Shown here piece after piece: positions 37,670-46,624 of a stretch of 64,000 nt of DNA. The stretch is from positions 62,001 to 126,000 of the forward strand of contig WOYV01000070.1 in NCBI GenBank assembly GCA_011620585.1, written 5' to 3'. The stretch's first letter is position 1. The number at the start of each line of letters is the position of its first letter. The DNA is from Draconibacterium sp. GTDB taxonomy: Bacteria > Bacteroidota > Bacteroidia > Bacteroidales > Prolixibacteraceae. The notes under the pieces were generated by a model, which ran no database searches, was not told where the DNA came from, and worked only from the letters and a program-made list of their open reading frames with translations. A program made the translations under genes and the position numbers.

Positions 37670-38311
37670 CTAAAAAGTTACAGTACTTGTCAAGAGTGTG
37701 TGGATCAGAAAAGCGATCACGAAGACAATGATCCCGGCGCCTGCTATCCGGTTAAACCATAAAATAATTTTTACATTAAACCACCTGCGTGAGTGATCGA
37801 TAAGCCAGGTGAGCACAAACCACCAAAGTATATCGCCTATCAAAAAACCAATCAGAATAAGAACCGCCTGTGAAAGTTCACGGACACTGAGAACGATACC
37901 AAATCCTGAAAACACTGCCAGATACCAGAAAATGATGTAGGGATTGGAAAAGGCAACCGCAAAAGTGCCTGCAATGTATTTAAGCGGCGATCTTGGTTTC
38001 TTTAGTTTTCGGGGTGAATATCGTTCGGGATGCGATAAAAAAATAAAAACCCCAACAATTAGCAAGATCACTGACCCGATCAATCGGAACCAAAGTCCGT
38101 GATCGCGGATGATTCCCATAATCAAAGCCATTCCAAAACCCGCTAAAGTTGCGTAAATGATATCGGAAAATGCTGCTCCGGTTCCCGAATAAAAACCGGT
38201 TAAGCGGTTGTGCCGAAGGGTACGCTGAACCACCAATATTCCTATTGGCCCCATGGGCGCCGTGGCTAAAAAACCAACCAGTATTCCTTTTAGCAAGTAT
38301 GTGATCAACAT
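37670..38311 (-). CDS. LysE family translocator
   Basis: GFLATAPMGPIGILVVQRTLRHNRLTGFYSGTGAAFSDIIYA. Confidence 0.87.
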   Translation of the reverse strand: MLITYLLKGILVGFLATAPMGPIGILVVQRTLRHNRLTGFYSGTGAAFSDIIYATLAGFGMALIMGIIRDHGLWFRLIGSVILLIVGVFIFLSHPERYSPRKLKKPRSPLKYIAGTFAVAFSNPYIIFWYLAVFSGFGIVLSVRELSQAVLILIGFLIGDILWWFVLTWLIDHSRRWFNVKIILWFNRIAGAGIIVFVIAFLIHTLLTSTVTF

Positions 38312-38479
38312 GTGGCAAAGATAGGTGTTAAGAATATTCTGCGAAACAACTTTTTGTTTATATATCGCCCAGGACCTCAGGCCTCAGGTATCCAGGTTCG
38401 ATGCAATAAATGGCAACATTGTCAGCTTTAATGTGGTAAAGTCTGCCAAAACCAGGGACTTCTTTTTTTGGATTGCTTT

Positions 38480-38510
38480 TTGAGTTTTTAAAGGTATTGC
38501 CCTAAATTTG
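38480..38510 (+). promoter_or_regulatory. promoter TTG-N20-TAAATTTG, 6 nt before the ATG
   Basis: TTG 38480-38482, TAAATTTG 38503-38510, ATG 38517. Confidence 0.6.
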
Positions 38511-38516
38511 AATAAT

Positions 38517-40739
38517 ATGACCGAAAAGGAACTCAACATACAATTTGCACTGGTTTGTGATCACATTTCGAAACGACGGTTAAAACCGGCTTTCGATCAA
38601 CTCGAAATAATGATCAGGGAAACCGCACAGCCTCAGTTACTCGACGAGAAGCGCAGCCTCGACCAAACTTACCATTACATGTTGCAGTATACAGTGGAAG
38701 GTATTAACGATCCGGAACGTCAGAAAATTTACCGAAAGCTGATTGTTTCGGCTTTTGAACTTCTGGATAAAATATACGATGCGGCAAGGTTACGGTTTTC
38801 GTCGTCGCTTCAGTACGAACGTAAACGGAGTTTTACAGGTTCTTTTGACTGGACAACTTTGCTGGGCGATTTGGAAGCCTACGAATTGCAGAGCGATCTC
38901 GAATCGTTGCTCGACGATGTCCAGGTTAACCGCGAAAAACAACACAACGATGCATCAGATCTTCAGGATCAGATGGTGAAATTGTTTTATCATGTTTGGT
39001 TTGTCAATAAATTGGAGAAGGAAGAGATCGATTTTCTAAGGTCATTCTATCAGAGCGAATTAATTGCCGTCCCTTACAAGGCTTTTATTACGGCTTCTTT
39101 AATGTTAAGCGTGCTGCGTTATTTCGATGAAAAGAAGTTTGCGTTGTTGTTCGAACTCTCTGAAAACGACAATGCAGAAATCAACCAGCGTGCATTAATT
39201 GCATTGGTAGTGGCGCTTTTCGAGTACGACGACCGCCTGGAATATTATCCTTCCATTCGCGGAAGGTTGCAGTTACTGAACGAAAATCCTGATTTTAAAC
39301 GTAATCTGGAAAACATATTTATTCAATTTATCCGAAGTAAAGAAACCGAGAAGATTCAGAAAAAGATCACCGACGAGATCATCCCTGAGATGATCAAAAT
39401 CAGCCCGAATCTCAAAGATAAAATCAACCTCGATAGTTTAATGAACGACAGTTTGGACGAGGATAAAAACCCGGAGTGGGAAAAGATTTTCGAAGATGCT
39501 CCCGGACTGATGAATAAAATGGAAGAATTTTCGGAGATGCAAATGGAAGGAGCCGACGTGTTTATGAGCTCTTTTTCGATGCTCAAAATGTTTCCGTTCT
39601 TTAGCGAAGTATCAAACTGGTTTATGCCTTTTTTTGCTTCCAACCCGGCTATTGAAGATACCATCGATTTGAAAGATGAAGTGAATACACGTTTTATCAA
39701 TGTGATAGATATGGCGCCGGTGTTGTGTAACTCCGATAAATATTCGTTTTGTTTTAGTTTGCGGAATTTGCCCGCCGAAAATCGCGAATTTATGGCCGAA
39801 GGAATGAAAGCTGAAATGGATCAGTTTACCGAATTGCAGAACGACGAAGAGTTGACCGATCCCGGTAAAAAAGCGGGATTTATTTCGAACCAGTTTATCC
39901 AGGACCTTTATCGTTTTTATAAACTCCATCCGCGGAAAAAAGATTTTGAAGATATCTTTTCGTGGCGTTTTGATTTTCACAACAAACGCATTTTAGGCGA
40001 AATTTTAAAAGAAGATGTTTCGATTTTGAGGAACATCGCAGAGTTTTATTTTACCAAAGGCTATTACAACGAAGCCGCAGAAGTATTTCGTTATCTCGTA
40101 AGTGTGGAGCAAAGTGGAGAAATATACCAGAAACTGGGGTATTGTTATCAGAAACTCAACGATTTTGAAAAAGCGCTTGAAACGTATAAAAAAGCCGAGC
40201 TTTTTGATTTGAACAGGAAGTGGAACCTGAATAAAATTGCCTTGTGTTACCGTAACCTGAAAAAGCCTGGAAAAGCTCTGGAGTACTATCGTGAGGTCGA
40301 GAAACTTGATGAAAAGAATTTGAATACGCAATTAAACATTGGCCACTGCTTGCTTGAACTGGGCGAATTTGACGAGGCTTTGAAATCGTATTTTAAGGTT
40401 GAATACCTGGAACCTGGAAATAATCGGGTGTGGCGTCCGATTGGCTGGTGCTCGTTTGTAGTGGGTAAAAAAGAGCAAGCCGGAAAGTATTTTGGGAAGC
40501 TGCTGGAAGAAGCGCCTGGCAAACACGATTTCATGAATATGGGGCATCTGCAATGGAGTTTGGGTAAGCGAAAAGAAGCCCTCGGATTTTACAAAAAATC
40601 GATTACCAGAACTGATTTTACAGAACGTGAATTTTTCGAGGTTTTCGAAGAAGATTTGCCGTATCTTATTAAACAAGGTGTCGATCCGGAAGATGTGCCA
40701 ATCATGCTCGATCAGTTGCGGTATTTTATAGAAGAATAA
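38517..40739 (+). CDS. tetratricopeptide repeat protein
   Basis: 740 aa; C-terminal TPRs (IYQKLGYCYQKLNDFEKALETYKKAELFDLNRKWNLNKIALCYRNLKKPGKALEYYREVEKLD). Confidence 0.8.
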   Translation: MTEKELNIQFALVCDHISKRRLKPAFDQLEIMIRETAQPQLLDEKRSLDQTYHYMLQYTVEGINDPERQKIYRKLIVSAFELLDKIYDAARLRFSSSLQYERKRSFTGSFDWTTLLGDLEAYELQSDLESLLDDVQVNREKQHNDASDLQDQMVKLFYHVWFVNKLEKEEIDFLRSFYQSELIAVPYKAFITASLMLSVLRYFDEKKFALLFELSENDNAEINQRALIALVVALFEYDDRLEYYPSIRGRLQLLNENPDFKRNLENIFIQFIRSKETEKIQKKITDEIIPEMIKISPNLKDKINLDSLMNDSLDEDKNPEWEKIFEDAPGLMNKMEEFSEMQMEGADVFMSSFSMLKMFPFFSEVSNWFMPFFASNPAIEDTIDLKDEVNTRFINVIDMAPVLCNSDKYSFCFSLRNLPAENREFMAEGMKAEMDQFTELQNDEELTDPGKKAGFISNQFIQDLYRFYKLHPRKKDFEDIFSWRFDFHNKRILGEILKEDVSILRNIAEFYFTKGYYNEAAEVFRYLVSVEQSGEIYQKLGYCYQKLNDFEKALETYKKAELFDLNRKWNLNKIALCYRNLKKPGKALEYYREVEKLDEKNLNTQLNIGHCLLELGEFDEALKSYFKVEYLEPGNNRVWRPIGWCSFVVGKKEQAGKYFGKLLEEAPGKHDFMNMGHLQWSLGKRKEALGFYKKSITRTDFTEREFFEVFEEDLPYLIKQGVDPEDVPIMLDQLRYFIEE

Positions 40740-40790
40740 ATTAAATACAGTTTATTATTTCTGCTGCGAACTGCGCAACTTGATAAATAA

Positions 40791-40817
40791 AAGCACCTTA
40801 CTTGCAAGTGGGGTGCT
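40791..40817. terminator. hairpin between convergent TPR and arcB genes
   Basis: AGCACCttACTTGCAAGTggGGTGCT. Confidence 0.5.
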
Positions 40818-40838
40818 GTTATCCTGAAGAGTGTGGAA

Positions 40839-41831
40839 TTACCCAAGTGTAGCTACCATCACAGCTTTTATGGTGTGCATCCTGTTTTCGGCCTGGTCGA
40901 ATACAACAGAAGCTTTACTTTCAAAAACTTCATCGGTAACTTCCATGGCATCTATTCCAAATTTCTGGTAAATTTCTTCACCAACCTTGGTGTCGCGGTT
41001 ATGGAAAGCCGGCAAACAGTGTAAAAATTTTACCTGTGGATTGCCAGTGAGTTCCATAACATGCTGATTTACCTGGTAAGGCATTAACTGACTGATGCGC
41101 TCGGCCCAAACTTCGTCGGGTTCTCCCATCGAAACCCACACGTCGGTGTATAAGAAATCACAGTCTTTTACGGCTTCCGCTACCTTATCGGTAATTGTAA
41201 TTTTTGCCCCGGTTTGTTTGGCAATTTCGCGGCATTCTTTCTGCAACTCATAAGATGGCTGGCACTCGGCAGGTGCGGCAGCTCTGAAATCCATCCCCAG
41301 TTTAGCAGCGCCCACCATTAGCGAATTTCCCATATTATTGCGTGCATCGCCCAGGTAGCAAAATTTTATTTCTGATAAAGGTTTATTACTGTGTTCCATC
41401 ATGGTCAGGAAATCAGCCAGAATTTGTGTAGGGTGAAATTCGTTGGTAAGTCCGTTCCAAACAGGAACGCCTGCAAATTCTCCCAGTTCTTCAACAATGC
41501 CCTGACCGTAGCCACGGTATTCGATACCGTCGTACATCCGCCCGAGTACGCGGGCCGTGTCCTTCATCGTTTCCTTTGTGCCTATTTGTGAACCAGAAGG
41601 CCCGAGATAAGTGGTGGTAGCTCCCTGGTCGTGGGCGGCCACTTCAAAAGCACAACGCGTACGTGTCGATGATTTTTCGAAGATCAACGCAATGTTTTTG
41701 CCTTTTAATTTCTGCTCTTCAATTAAATGCTTTTTGTCTCGTTTCAATATTACCGACAGGTTCAGCAGGTAGCGAATTTCATCGGGAGTAAAATCCAGTA
41801 ATTTTAAAAAGTTTCTATTTTTTAAGTTCAT
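40839..41831 (-). CDS. arcB: ornithine carbamoyltransferase, probably catabolic
   Basis: [21 protein letters not shown](I)[19 protein letters not shown]; adjacent to carbamate kinase. Confidence 0.9.
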   Translation of the reverse strand: MNLKNRNFLKLLDFTPDEIRYLLNLSVILKRDKKHLIEEQKLKGKNIALIFEKSSTRTRCAFEVAAHDQGATTTYLGPSGSQIGTKETMKDTARVLGRMYDGIEYRGYGQGIVEELGEFAGVPVWNGLTNEFHPTQILADFLTMMEHSNKPLSEIKFCYLGDARNNMGNSLMVGAAKLGMDFRAAAPAECQPSYELQKECREIAKQTGAKITITDKVAEAVKDCDFLYTDVWVSMGEPDEVWAERISQLMPYQVNQHVMELTGNPQVKFLHCLPAFHNRDTKVGEEIYQKFGIDAMEVTDEVFESKASVVFDQAENRMHTIKAVMVATLG

Positions 41832-41862
41832 CTCATTTTATTTAAGTGGTTGTATTTTCTGC

Positions 41863-42825
41863 CTAATAATTATCGTAATTCATCGTAATTTTTGATCCAT
41901 AGGAACGATCCTCAAGTTTGGTGGCTTCTGTTATAACGCTTTTCTTTCCGCCTTTTTCGATAAAATTCAAACAGGCTCGTATTTTGGGCTCCATGGTCCC
42001 TTCAGCAAAAGTACCATTTTCGAGGTGTTTCACGGTGTCAGCATAATTTAAAAATTCGAGTTTTTCCTGTGTCGGCAACCCGTAATCTTTAAAAATAAAC
42101 GGAACATCGGTTAAAATATACAATTCATCGGCTTCAATATTTACAGCAAGCAGACTCGAAGCCATGTCTTTGTCGATTACTGCATCAAGTGTTCGTAGGT
42201 TCCCGGTTTCGTCGTAATAAACCGGAATGCCTCCACCGCCAGCGGCAATGACAATATTACCGGCGCGCACCAGGGTTTCGATCATATCTTTGTTAATAAT
42301 CTTGAGCGGAGTAGGCGATGGTACTACCCGTCGGAAACCTCCGTTCACTTTCCCGGTAGGTTTAAATATCCAGCTTTTTTCGTGTGCCAGTTTGTCGGCT
42401 TCTTCTTTCATATAAATCTTCCCGATCCGCTTCGACGGGTTTTGAAATGCAGGATCGTTCTGATCAATTTCGACCAGCGTAACCAGGGTGATGACATTTT
42501 TCTGAATTCCGTGTTTATTCAGAATGTTCCGCATCATCCGTTCGAGCATGTAGCCAATCCCACCCTGCGAATCGGCCACACAAATATCAAGCGGCATCGG
42601 GGCAATTTTATACAGTTGTTGCCCGGCATCGTTGCGCATCAGTATATTTCCAACCTGCGGGCCATTACCGTGCGTAATCACCAGGTTGTAGCCGTCTTTT
42701 ATCAGGTATACCAGGTTTTCGAGTGTGTCTGTGGAGTTTTGTTCCTGTTGTTCAATGGTTCCTTCTTCAGAACCCCGCAGAATGGCATTGCCACCCAGTG
42801 CGACTACCGCCAGTTTTTCCATCAT
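41863..42825 (-). CDS. arcC: carbamate kinase
   Basis: VVALGGNAIL; VITHGNGPQVGNILMRN; VIAAGGGGIPV; DKDMASSLLA. Confidence 0.93.
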   Translation of the reverse strand: MMEKLAVVALGGNAILRGSEEGTIEQQEQNSTDTLENLVYLIKDGYNLVITHGNGPQVGNILMRNDAGQQLYKIAPMPLDICVADSQGGIGYMLERMMRNILNKHGIQKNVITLVTLVEIDQNDPAFQNPSKRIGKIYMKEEADKLAHEKSWIFKPTGKVNGGFRRVVPSPTPLKIINKDMIETLVRAGNIVIAAGGGGIPVYYDETGNLRTLDAVIDKDMASSLLAVNIEADELYILTDVPFIFKDYGLPTQEKLEFLNYADTVKHLENGTFAEGTMEPKIRACLNFIEKGGKKSVITEATKLEDRSYGSKITMNYDNY

Positions 42826-43105
42826 TTCAACATTAAATGTGTTTTAAAAATCCCTTTTTATGAAACTGAATTCAATGAGGTAAACTTAAAAATTCGAATG
42901 AGAAAAAGAAGTGTCGAAAGTCTTGTTTTTGGTATGCCTCAAATATTATACAACACCCCTTTGAGAAATGTATTTTTAATTTGAATTACAGGAATATAAA
43001 ACACTTTCAGTTTAAAATTGAAGCCATTGATTTTGTTAACACTTTGTTTGTGATACGATTTGTTTTTATGACTGAAAGCAACCGGATAAGCTGATAATTT
43101 TTAAC

Positions 43106-43113
43106 TAAATTTG
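43106..43113 (+). promoter_or_regulatory. -7 box TAAATTTG upstream of ftsK
   Basis: Matches TAnnTTTG; 20 nt upstream of the ATG; no clear -33 element. Confidence 0.4.
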
Positions 43114-43133
43114 CTGCGATTAAAAACGACCCA

Positions 43134-45539
43134 ATGGCATTTAGACGAAAAAAGCCGGTAAAAGCAAAGGCAAAAACACCAAAAAAGAGATTCTCAATTT
43201 TAAGAAACGAGAAATTCTGGTTTATCATCGGGATTTTACTAATGAGTGTGGCTGCTTTCTTGCTGATCTCCTTTGTTTCATTTCTGTTTTATGGTGCTGA
43301 AGATCAAAGTATCATGGATTCGGGGTGGAAGGATTTCCTGTTGAATTCCGGCATCGATGTGAAAAACAATGGTATGAAAGTGGGAGCGATGCTTTCGGAA
43401 ATTATCATTAATCGTGGTTTTGGATTGGCATCGTTTATTTTTATTTACATGCTGGCCATTATTTCGCTAAGAATTTTGGGCCGTAAAATTGCCCGGTTTA
43501 GTCAAACCATGGTATACAGCCTGGCGCTTATTGTTTGGTTATCGCTGGCATTGGGACTGATTTTTAATAAAACCACGGGAGAGTCATTTATTTATCTGGG
43601 CGGACATTACGGATTTATGCTAAGTAACTGGTTGCGTTCGCTGATTGGCGTATTCGGATTGACACTTATCCTGGTAATTACTGGCGTTATGATCGTGATT
43701 ATACGGTTCGACAAAGCTTTTGATTATTTGAAAACACTGGTTCGTCCGCGCGAGAAAGCAGAAAAATTACAGGGTGAAGATGACGATGATCTCGAACCGT
43801 TTAAAGAAGAACTTGAGGACTCGATACAGGGAGAAGACGATATAATAAAGGTAATAGACGAAGACGATGTGGTCCGTGCCATTTTCGAGCCTGAAGGCGA
43901 TGATGATTTCGAAATTCAGCCAGAAGAAGAGTCAAAGATTGTTGCAAAGAAGGATGAACCCGATGCAGAAGTAAAACTTGATATAGAACCCGGGGTAGAA
44001 GAGGAAAAAAACGATGAATTTCAAACGGAAGGATTAGAAGACTACGACCCAACGCTCGATCTTCCGGATTATAAATTTCCATCGCTCGATTTGCTTGAAG
44101 ACCATAAATTTGGGAATGCCGAAGTAAAACAGGAAGAGCTGGTGGCCAATAAAAATAAAATCGTTGAAACGCTGCGACACTATAAAATCGAGATTACAAA
44201 AATCAGGGCCACTATTGGTCCAACCATCACATTGTATGAGATTGTTCCCGCGCCAGGTGTTCGTATTTCAAAAATCAAAAACCTCGAAGACGATATTGCG
44301 TTAAGCTTATCTGCACTTGGAATCAGGATTATCGCACCCATTCCGGGACGTGGTACTATTGGAATTGAAGTTCCAAATCAAAATCCCGAAGTAGTTTCGA
44401 TGCATTCAATCGTACGTTCAAAGAAATTTCAGGAAAGTACGGCAGAACTTCCCGTAGCTCTTGGGAAAACCATTTCGAACGAAACCTACATGTTCGATCT
44501 TACCAAAATGCCACACATCCTGGTAGCAGGCGCAACAGGCCAGGGAAAATCAGTAGGCGTGAACGTGATCATCAGTTCACTCTTGTACAAAAAGCATCCT
44601 GCTCAGCTTAAGTTTGTTTTTATCGATCCGAAAAAAGTTGAATTGAATATCTATTCAGTTATCGAGAAACATTTTCTGGCCAAATTGCCCGATGCCGAAG
44701 AGCCGGTAATTACCGATATACAGAAAGTGAAGAATACGCTGAATTCGGTAAATATTGAAATGGATGATCGTTATAATCTTTTAAAAGCAGCGCACGCCAG
44801 AAATATAAAAGAATACAACAAGAAATTCATCAGCCGCAAGCTAAATCCGTTAAAGGGACACCGATACATGCCTTACATTGTGGTAATTATCGATGAGTTT
44901 GCCGATTTGATTATGACTGCTGGCAAGGAAATCGAATTGCCGATCGCACGAATTGCCCAGTTGGCCCGTGCCGTGGGAATTCACATGGTAATTGCTACGC
45001 AACGCCCTTCCACCAATATTATTACGGGCGTGATCAAGGCCAACTTCCCGGCAAGGATTGCGTTTAAAGTGGCTTCAATGATCGACTCGCGCACGATCCT
45101 GGATACACCTGGCGCCAACCAGTTGATTGGAAAAGGAGACATGCTCATCGCATCAGGTAGTGAAATTACACGGGTCCAGTGTGCTTTTATCGATACGCCT
45201 GAGGTTGAAAAGATATGTGCTTTTATTAGCGGTCAACGAGGTTATCCTACTGCTTTACTGTTGCCTGAAGTAATGGGAGACGATGAACCGGGACCCGGCG
45301 ATGTGGATTTGAACAACCGCGATGAACTGTTTGATGATGCTGCCCGGATTGTAGTGGCTAACCAAATGGGGTCGACTTCGATGATCCAGCGCCGTTTCTC
45401 AATCGGGTACAACCGTGCAGGGCGTTTAATGGATCAATTGGAAGCTGCCGGAATTGTTGGCCCCAGCGAAGGGAGCAAAGCCCGCCAGGTATTTATTTCG
45501 GATGAATATTCTTTGGAACAATTGTTGAATAATCTGTAG
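43134..45539 (+). CDS. ftsK: DNA translocase FtsK/SpoIIIE
   Basis: 801 aa; N-terminal TMs; HILVAGATGQGKSVGVN Walker A; IVVIIDEFADLIM; gamma-domain C-terminus. Confidence 0.95.
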   Translation: MAFRRKKPVKAKAKTPKKRFSILRNEKFWFIIGILLMSVAAFLLISFVSFLFYGAEDQSIMDSGWKDFLLNSGIDVKNNGMKVGAMLSEIIINRGFGLASFIFIYMLAIISLRILGRKIARFSQTMVYSLALIVWLSLALGLIFNKTTGESFIYLGGHYGFMLSNWLRSLIGVFGLTLILVITGVMIVIIRFDKAFDYLKTLVRPREKAEKLQGEDDDDLEPFKEELEDSIQGEDDIIKVIDEDDVVRAIFEPEGDDDFEIQPEEESKIVAKKDEPDAEVKLDIEPGVEEEKNDEFQTEGLEDYDPTLDLPDYKFPSLDLLEDHKFGNAEVKQEELVANKNKIVETLRHYKIEITKIRATIGPTITLYEIVPAPGVRISKIKNLEDDIALSLSALGIRIIAPIPGRGTIGIEVPNQNPEVVSMHSIVRSKKFQESTAELPVALGKTISNETYMFDLTKMPHILVAGATGQGKSVGVNVIISSLLYKKHPAQLKFVFIDPKKVELNIYSVIEKHFLAKLPDAEEPVITDIQKVKNTLNSVNIEMDDRYNLLKAAHARNIKEYNKKFISRKLNPLKGHRYMPYIVVIIDEFADLIMTAGKEIELPIARIAQLARAVGIHMVIATQRPSTNIITGVIKANFPARIAFKVASMIDSRTILDTPGANQLIGKGDMLIASGSEITRVQCAFIDTPEVEKICAFISGQRGYPTALLLPEVMGDDEPGPGDVDLNNRDELFDDAARIVVANQMGSTSMIQRRFSIGYNRAGRLMDQLEAAGIVGPSEGSKARQVFISDEYSLEQLLNNL

Positions 45540-45553
45540 ACAAAATATAAAAG

Positions 45554-46207
45554 ATGAAGAAAGCGTTGATGATTGTTGCTTTGTTACTGACCGTTGGAAT
45601 GGTGAATGCACAAAGCGATGCAAAAGCAAAGGAGATACTCGACGAAGTAAGTGCAAAAACCAAGACCTTTAAAAGTATGTCGGCCGATTTTATTTTTTCG
45701 ATGGTGAACAAGGAAATGGATATCAACGAACAAAATGAAGGAACCATCAAACTAAAAGGTCAGAAGTATAAAGTAGCCCTTCCTGGCACGGGCTATGAGA
45801 TTTATTCTGACGGAAATACAATATGGACTTACATGCGTGATGGAAACCAGGTAACAATTACCCATGTTGAAGAAGACGGAGGTGAATCAATTGACAATCC
45901 CGCTTCGATATTTAGTATTTATGAACGCGGTTTTCGTTCAAAATTTGTTGCAGAAACACAGGAAGGCGGAAAAACACTTTATCAGATTGAACTATTTCCC
46001 GATTCGGATGAATACCAGGTAACCAAAATCGAGGTGTCGATAAATAAATCTACTTTGATGCTTGATGAAGCCACTTTGCACTCAACCGATGGAAACTTGT
46101 ACGGAATTGTGGTAAAGAAAATGGAAACCAACATCGATTTACAGGATTCTGATTTTGTTTTCGATGCATCGAAACATCCGGATGTAGAAATGATTGATCT
46201 TCGTTAG
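45554..46207 (+). CDS. lolA: LolA-like outer membrane lipoprotein carrier protein
   Basis: Signal peptide; KTKTFKSMSADFIFSMVNKEMDINEQNEGTIKLKGQKYKVALPG...IYSDGNTIWTYMRDGNQVTI. Confidence 0.82.
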   Translation: MKKALMIVALLLTVGMVNAQSDAKAKEILDEVSAKTKTFKSMSADFIFSMVNKEMDINEQNEGTIKLKGQKYKVALPGTGYEIYSDGNTIWTYMRDGNQVTITHVEEDGGESIDNPASIFSIYERGFRSKFVAETQEGGKTLYQIELFPDSDEYQVTKIEVSINKSTLMLDEATLHSTDGNLYGIVVKKMETNIDLQDSDFVFDASKHPDVEMIDLR

Positions 46208-46220
46208 TAACTGGAATCGG

Positions 46221-46403
46221 TTAAATACAACCACACACAAAACCATCGGCTAAACTGTCGAGAACAGCTTTCTCTTCGGCCTTTTCGTTTTCGGTCCCTT
46301 TGCAATCGAAACAAACAGGCAGGTTAACCATACAATTTATTTCTGAAGTTTCATCTGTAACTGTTTTTTTGCAAACAAAGCAAGTAGTGTTTATCGATCC
46401 CAT
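46221..46403 (-). CDS. small cysteine-rich (zinc-ribbon-like) protein
   Basis: 60 aa: MGSINTTCFVCKKTVTDETSEINCMVNLPVCFDCKGTENEKAEEKAVLDSLADGFVCGCI. Confidence 0.5.
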   Translation of the reverse strand: MGSINTTCFVCKKTVTDETSEINCMVNLPVCFDCKGTENEKAEEKAVLDSLADGFVCGCI

Positions 46404-46580
46404 AATTACAAGTTGGTCAATGCAAAAGTATTAAATTCAGTTATTCTTTCGGAAGATTTAAAATGCTGACCCGTTAATGACAATAATTCGGTAATCTTGT
46501 CGCATACCATCAACATATTTCATTTGGCATGGTTATTATGATTTAACAAATCATTAGTTTTTTTAGCCTGTACAATTGAT

Positions 46581-46588
46581 TAACTTTG
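46581..46588 (+). promoter_or_regulatory. -7 box TAACTTTG upstream of secA
   Basis: TAnnTTTG match 37 nt before the ATG; upstream T-rich block instead of TTG. Confidence 0.4.
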
Positions 46589-46624
46589 CGGAGCTAAAAT
46601 TTTTACAGTTCAATTAAGAATAAA

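Noticed and set aside
42382-42984. 200-aa plus-strand ORF
   Set aside because: Mostly antisense to carbamate kinase; composition looks like a shadow frame.
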